From Datisca glomerata (Eukaryota; Streptophyta; Magnoliopsida; Cucurbitales; Datiscaceae): 64,000 nucleotides of DNA. A model generated the notes under the pieces. The model saw nothing but the letters and a program-made list of their open reading frames with translations, was not told the DNA's origin and made no database searches. Within the stretch, counting starts at the first letter, position 1. Each line of letters opens with the position of its first letter. The translations under genes and the position numbers were made by a program. The DNA lies in the NCBI GenBank assembly GCA_003255025.1, contig QANY01008211.1, positions 607,743-671,742 on the forward strand, written 5' to 3'. This document shows positions 57,882 to 64,000 of this stretch, one piece after another.

Positions 57882-60800
57882 TTGCCCTAAAGAAAATGTG
57901 GCAACTCTCTCAACCCCATGTTTTGCACATGACCCTCTAACAACTTCCTAGGAAGTGTCTTGGTAAATGAGTCAGCCATATTCTGATCCAGCGTTATCTC
58001 CATAATAGTTAAAGATAGATTTTGATCCAATGTTATCTTCATAACAGTTAGATCACCTCGGTCAACTTTTTGACTATCCTTATCTGATTCCTAATCAGTA
58101 TATCCAGTGCGACTCAGGTCTCCTCCTAAATAAACAAGCATATAGTTTCTCGTTCTCCTAGGATACCTAAGAATGTGCTTTACTGCAATCCAATGTTCTA
58201 AACCAGGATTTGATTGATAACGACTGATAATTCTCATTGCAGAACAGATGTCTCGTCTCGTACACAACATGGAATACATGAGACTACCAACAACTGAAGC
58301 AAAAGGAGCTTTTCTCATATCATTTTCCTTCTGAGATGTCTTAGGACATTACTCCTTAAAGTGGACAATTCCATGTATGATCGGTAGTTGACCTTTCTTG
58401 GAATTCTCCATAAATAATTTCTCCCGCACCTTATCAAAATAAGATGTCTGAGAAAGTGCCAAGAGCTTGTTCTTTCTATCCCTTAGGATTTGGATTCCTA
58501 GAACATAGCTCGATTCTCCCAAATCTTTCATTTGGAATTTCTCAGCCAACCACCTCTTTACCTTTAACAAAATTTTTACATCATTCCCAATGAGTAGAAT
58601 ATCGTCAACATAAAGAACTAAGAAAACCATTATATTGTCTTTGCTGTATTTATAAACAAAAGCTTCGTCAACATTTTGCTCGAAGCCATATGATTTAATA
58701 ATCTCATGAAAGGTAAGATTCCAAAATCTAGATGTTTTGCTTTAATCCATAAATATATTTAAGTAACTTGCATACTTTCTAATCTTGCCCCCTTTTCACG
58801 AACACTTCTGGTTACATCATATAGATGCTTTCTTTAAGAGAGGCACTTAGAAAAGCTATCTTGACGTCCATTTTCCATATTTCATAGTCCAAACTAGAGA
58901 CAATGGAAAAAAGGATGTGAATGGATTGTAGCCTGGAAACATGGGAGATTGTCTTTTCATAATAGACTCATTTTTTTGTGTATAGCCCTTGGCTACCAAC
59001 CGTGCGTGAAAATCTCTAATTTCTCATTTGCACCTCTTTTCTTCTTGAAGATCCATTTACATCCAATGGGCCTGACATCTTTAGGTGGATCTACAAGTTC
59101 CCAGACGGAATTGGAATACATCGATTCCATTTCTTGGTTCATGGCATCTTAGCATTTTTCCTTTTCGGGATCATCCATAACTTTTTCATAAGATAATGGA
59201 TCGTCCTTATCAGTGTCAGACACTAGAACATGTGCCTCTAGTTCATAGCGAATAGGTTATCTTACAACCTCCCACTACAACGTTGCACCGCGGTTTCCTT
59301 AACAGGAACTGTGGTTTGTCATTTATCAGTAATGAAGCTAGTCTAATCTCATTAGACATTAATTCCTCGTGAACTATTTTGCTTCAAGGTTTGTAGTTTT
59401 TCATATAGACGTATTCAAGGAAGATGGCATTTGTCGATACAAACACCTTTTGATCCTCGTGATTATAAAAGTACCCACCTCTTGTCTCTGGAGCATACCC
59501 AATGAATATGCATACTTCAAACCTGAAGTCTAACTTTCCAGTCTTAGGTCTAAGAACGTGAGTTGGACACCCCCATATACGAAAATGATTCAAACTGGGT
59601 TTGGAGCCATTCCATAACTTTAAAGGTGTCTTGCTTACAGACTTAAAATGCACTACATTTAAAATGTATGTTGTCGTGTGTAATGAATATCCCCAAAATG
59701 TATGTACTAGTGATGAGTAGCTTAACATCGACCTAACCATATCTAATAATGTTCAATTTCTCATTTCTGAAACACCATTTTACTATGATGTTCCAACTGT
59801 CGTGAGTTGGGATAGGATTTCATACTCCAGAAAGTAATGCTTGAATTCTAAATCCAAGTATTCACCACCTTGATCTGATCGAAAGGTTTTCAATGATTTA
59901 CCTAATTACTTTTCAGCTTCAGTTTTGAAGTCTTTAAACTTTCCAAAATTTTCAGACTTTCTATGCATTAGGTATGTAACCATATCTTGAGTAATCGTCA
60001 ATAAAATTGACAAAATACTCAAACCCACATCTAGCTTGTACATTGATCGGTCCACAAACATCACTATGCACTAGCTTAAGTGGTTCCTTGACTCTTTGGT
60101 CCTTTCCAATTAAAGGTATCTTTGTCATTTTACCCACTAGATAGGATTCACAAACAAGAAGAGTTCCAACTTTTTGTTCTCTCAAAGCACCATGCTTTGT
60201 TAACCTGTTTAACCTATCTAGATTAATATGATCCAACCTAAGATGCCAAATATATGTATTATTATAATCATGAGAAACTCTTTGTCGTTTGTTACTTTTA
60301 GGTTTTTCTACTTTAAATAATTCAGAATTATTTAACGTGCATTCACTTGGTTTAAGCATATGCAGATCGTTCGATACTTTTGCACGATAAATATTGAATC
60401 CATTCTTAAAAATAATAAACTCATTATTAAATAAAGAAACTTCAAAAAAACTGTTCATCCAGCAACGAAAGAGAAATCAAATTTTTTAAAAATCCAGGAA
60501 TATAATAAACATAATTCAAAACTAAATAATTATTTCAAAAATTAAGGTGGATTGTCCCCAATGCTTTCGCTGGCACGAGCGCTCCACTGCAAATTCTCAT
60601 AATGACCTCGCCATCAATCAGCTCTTTTGACGAATCAAGCATCTGCAAAGAAGAACATACATGGTTCTGGCTCCTGAATCCAATATACAGGATGACAAAT
60701 CATATTCCACTAAACAAGTTTCAAGTACAAGTAAATCATATATACCTTTCTTTTTCAGCTCGGAGAGGTACTTGTTACAGTTTCTCTTCCATTGACATTC

Positions 60801-61175
60801 AACCCCATAATGAAAACATTTTCCTACGAGTTCATTGTAAATATTGTTCTTCTCGCCCTCGGCTGACCTTTTGGCCTTCTTTTTGTTATTATTCTTACTT
60901 TTGTCCTTACCGTTCTTCTTCTTCCTTTTGTTACTACTAACAGCAAAAGGAGATGAGTTTTTCTCGGTAACATTTACCTCACCCCCAATGGTAGCCATTG
61001 TGTCAATAATTCAAGTATTGACTGTAGGCCTTTCAGGACTTTCTTCAGCAAGAATAAATTCATTATTTTCATAAACTAGCAACATGTTCGAGTTTGATTT
61101 CCATCTTATGGAATTATCACCGTTCAAATTCTCAAGTGCAAGTAAAGCACTAACATGGTTGTCTATGGTAGACAT
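57882..61175 (-). pseudogene. Copia B gag-pol remnant with gag and RNase H deletions
   Basis: Minus strand. Gag starts MSTIDNHVSALLALENLNGD at 61175. About 54 codons later it reads into the late-gag/zinc-knuckle frame (60618-60998): a basic KKAKRSAEGEKN region, knuckle CFHYGVECQWKRNC with the second Cys changed, then the protease LDSGA box. The middle of gag is therefore missing. Pre-integrase and integrase (59961-60458) have WHLRLDHINLDRL, HSDVCGP and FIDDYSRYGY; the integrase C-terminal part is at 59384-59740 (FRIWGCPTHV). RT (58349-58630) keeps YVDDILL, and the RT end is at 58091-58318. RNase H is almost absent: sequence passes from GYTD to a DSFTKTL-type end motif within ~150 bp. Many frameshifts. 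It is inactive. Confidence 0.88.
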
Positions 61176-63104
61176 AATAATAACTGAAAAATAAAACATA
61201 CATAATTCAATATAATTGAAATAAATATCTAGAATTTGAAAAGTAAACGTGATGCATGAATGCAACATATTAAACACATAAATATATCATTTAGTAATCC
61301 ACGATAAAACAACCTAACAAATAACGTGCCTCCTTAGGGTCGATCAGATTAATCTTAGACTTTCTATGAGACATTCTCATCCTTATTAATTAAAACTTAA
61401 AATATCTCTTATTTTCTCTTTTAACAATAAGGTATCACTTATTTGTTCAAGTCATTATTATCCACATGAAATCTTAATTGTGACTTTGTGGGTGTAACCC
61501 GTTTTTTCATATTCCTTGACTTGATTTAGAATATGTCGCCTTAGAGTCGGTCAAAACTAAATTACATCACTTAGTCCTACCTTCTTAAGAAGTCCAACCT
61601 TGGTATTGATACAGTTCGAAACCTTCTTTAGGGGATGAAAACAAACCCATCTCGAGACCCTTATTGTACCTTACGGTGTTATACTAATAATGGAGATCAT
61701 ATGTTACATTGATATGTCAACCTTCACCCACTCACTATTTTAGGATAATGTGTTTCTATTTTAACTAATCAATTAATTCTAAACTAATTACTAGTTAAAA
61801 TAATAACACCATGAATGTGAAAGTAACAATTAATCCAATCTAATTTGTCTAAGTTCATATAACCTTCTAAAGAGCCTAAGTCATAATTAGGTGAACTTAG
61901 ATTAACTTATTAATCACATTCATCAAACTTTAATAAAACTCTTTTAATAAAGTTGGTTTTCCTAAAGGTTACTATAGCCTTTAGAGTGGTGTGGTTACCA
62001 AGTTTTAACTAATTAAAACCTAGCAGTTTACATGCAATTGATTTCTCAAAACAATTCATATAAGCATATTAGCGAAATCTTAATAAATCATGTTTCTACA
62101 TATGAGATGCATGATTAAATAAAATTGTATGGGGTTTCATTTATGGTGTATGATCGACTCATACATGGTCATGTTATCAATCATATCAATACACATTTAT
62201 TTAACAATTAAATAAAATAATAATGGACCTAGGGACTATTAAGTATTTCTGAATTATAACCATTGAAATAAAGAAATAAAACTACAAAGAGAACTTCAAG
62301 ATTACATATTTCCCAAATATAGCATTCTCCACCTGATGTCCATCTTCGTAATCTTCAAGCTTCGAACAAATCCCTTTAATTAGGAAAAAAAATTTCTTAA
62401 TTAAAATTCTCTATAATTATTTTTTAAAATTGTTGAATTTGACATAGTCAATAAATATTTTATTGACTTCGTCAAACTTGGTCAAACTCAATCAATTAAT
62501 TAATCTTTAATTTTCATAAAATTAAAAATTAAAAATTAAGTTTAAAATTTAAAAGATAATAGATAGAGTCAGAGTTATCATGAAACTCTGCAATGATAGG
62601 GTAAGTTGGTATCAAGGTTTCTGCGAAACTTCCCTAGCTGTGACAACAGTTGCCACCAATGCTCGTCATCAACCACTGCCAGCTGCCACCATCCACCGTC
62701 TGCTGGCCACCACCATCAGACGAGGCAGCGCTGCCGCCGAAGCCGATTTTTCTGGCAGCGCCAACGTTGGAAATCATATTTCTAGTGTTGGCGCCAGAAT
62801 TCCCTAGGAATCCCTATTTTTGCTTTTTTCTTCTCGTTCGGTTCTTGCGTTCTTCGTCTTCTCGCGATTAGAATAATTACAATATAATATTCAAAATAAA
62901 ATAACAAAAATTACTACGCCCGAAAAGGCTTACACAAGATCTAAGGAAAAAAAAGCCTAACACAATAAGTATCATACAATTAACGATCCATTATTTAACG
63001 ATACATTCAAAAAAAAACCATCCATTCATTCACATATATGAAAATACATTACGAACAATGCAAGAATACCCACACAGTATTTAACATATAAATATATAAT
63101 GACC
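61176..63104 (-). other. Copia B untranslated leader with a GC-rich island
   Basis: About 1.9 kb between primer site and gag. Mostly AT-rich, with no recognised gene. A GC-richer island at about 62630-62830 (CCACCAT and GCTGCC words) stands out; it gives short Ala/Pro-rich open frames on + (62580-62871) with no recognisable protein. The rest shows nothing I can name. Confidence 0.6.
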
Positions 63105-63116
63105 GCTCAGATACCA
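63105..63116 (-). promoter_or_regulatory. Copia B primer-binding site
   Basis: The minus strand reads TGGTATCTGAGC, one mismatch from the usual plant copia initiator tRNA-Met site TGGTATCAGAGC. It lies 5 nt from the end of the 5' LTR. It primes minus-strand DNA synthesis in active elements. Confidence 0.82.
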
Positions 63117-63121
63117 ATTAA

Positions 63122-64000
63122 TGGAAAATGGGTGCACGCGCGGCAGATGCGTGGTGGCTTTTAAAAATTTTTATTAAAAACAAATCATATATTTTTTGAT
63201 AAAACAAAAATAAGCGAGACACAACTGTTTTTAAAATAAAAACTTTTATTGAAAAACTCTTTCAAATTAGTATTGATTATATATTTATATATTAAATCTA
63301 AGATGTTATGGATAGGAACCATATACCTCTTGTAGTCTATATCAAGCGTCCGCAAACCAATGATCATGCGTTCCCATGAATGACAGATTTTGAGATCCAC
63401 ACCAAGATCTTCCAAGCCAATTCTAAAATGCAGTAGGATGTGTGTGGACACGTAGAATAATCAAAGACACTTTTTTCTCTAGATCCACTCAACACATAAG
63501 ATCTAGAGATTTACTGAGAATGATTAATTTTTGTGAGACAATCCTCTGAAAGAATACGATGATAATTCTTTCAAAGCTTTTTTTATTAACTTTTTAATTA
63601 CAAAGAAAATTCACCATGATAGTAATTGTGTTCTTCACTCTCTATTAACATTAAGGCCAATAAAATAATATCTATATATTTTTTAGATAATGACATATCA
63701 GATTTTTTGGGATAAACTGAAAATAATATTTGTTCAAAATTACCATTGTAGTGGGACCCATGGCAATTTGTGCACCACAGAGTTGTTGGAGCTATCACCG
63801 TGCCTCACGACATTATGTGCCACGGCACTACAATATTGCACCCCCACTAGTACAGTGCCATTAACATTACAGTAGTTCATGTCAATCTCTGATTCTCAAT
63901 CAGTGATTGACATGTGACAATTATTATAAATTAAATATTTATTTTAATCATATAAATATGTAGATATCAGTTAATTCAAAATTAACATATCTGATTATCC
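63122..64000 (-). repeat. Copia B 5' LTR, partial
   Basis: The inner ~880 bp of the 5' LTR; it continues past the window. Collinear with 39081-39960. The two LTRs differ by many substitutions and small indels, including decay of the palindrome cluster (63770-63880), so the insertion is not recent. Open frames here are shadows. Confidence 0.9.

Larger units (their letters stand above)
39081..64000 (-). mobile_element. Copia B: Ty1-copia element split by a pararetrovirus cluster, incomplete at the window edge
   Basis: A minus-strand copia element. Its 3' LTR is in two pieces (39081-40195 and 56707-57872) separated by the pararetrovirus cluster. The polypurine tract GTGGGAGATTG adjoins the LTR at 57871-57881. 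The internal region is 57873-63121, and the 5' LTR begins at 63122 and runs off the window. It is inserted in ORF1 of LINE copy 8. The target duplication cannot be checked because the far end is outside the window. The solo LTR at 13587 belongs to the same family. Confidence 0.9.

Noticed and set aside
62580..62871. Ala/Pro-rich short genes on the plus strand
   Set aside because: Two overlapping frames owe their openness to local GC-rich composition; no domain, and they lie in a retroelement leader.

Overview
This window looks like plant (angiosperm, probably eudicot) heterochromatin. It is AT-rich and holds no host gene that I can support. It consists of two unrelated satellite DNAs with nucleosome-sized monomers, plus nested plant-type transposable elements: L1-like LINEs, Ty1-copia LTR elements and an endogenous pararetrovirus (Caulimoviridae). 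The pararetrovirus and the plant L1 and copia families support a flowering plant. I cannot name the species. Two adjacent satellites and deep nesting suggest pericentromeric or other constitutive heterochromatin, which is an inference.

Layout. (1) 1-13399: about 70 tandem copies of a ~188-bp satellite (satellite A, one HindIII site and two CACGTG palindromes in typical monomers). It shows an approximately 8-monomer higher-order period and is broken once by a 265-bp foreign insert. (2) 13400-39080: a second satellite (satellite B, ~178-179 bp) cut into seven short runs by at least eight copies of one LINE family, all on the + strand. LINE copy 1 contains a solo copia LTR (13587-15755). LINE copy 3 contains a nearly complete but dead copia element (copia A, 20079-28742, minus strand). 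(3) 39081-64000: copia B (minus strand), inserted in ORF1 of LINE copy 8 and running off the right edge. Its 3' LTR is split at an (AT)n tract by a 16.5-kb endogenous pararetrovirus cluster (40196-56706).

The pararetrovirus cluster contains one full genome-length unit in minus orientation (primer-binding site to primer-binding site 7.70 kb). A second, partial minus unit is joined in tandem, and a third, partial unit lies head-to-head on the plus strand, giving ~3.7-kb inverted arms around a ~0.44-kb spacer. Small scrambled fragments sit at both edges. Everything is defective: frameshifts, stops, deletions and lost catalytic residues.

The most interesting signal is the relation between the LINE family and satellite B. 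Five LINE 3' ends abut the same base position of the satellite monomer, and most 5' ends lie within about 15 bp of that point, leaving target duplications of the type AAAATTCACATTATTG. A structured, GC-richer 146-bp element (29074-29219) with an A-tail has the same duplicated target. This looks like a satellite-targeting LINE with a SINE-like passenger. The relative order of events can be read from the nesting: satellite B, then LINEs, then copia elements, then pararetrovirus.
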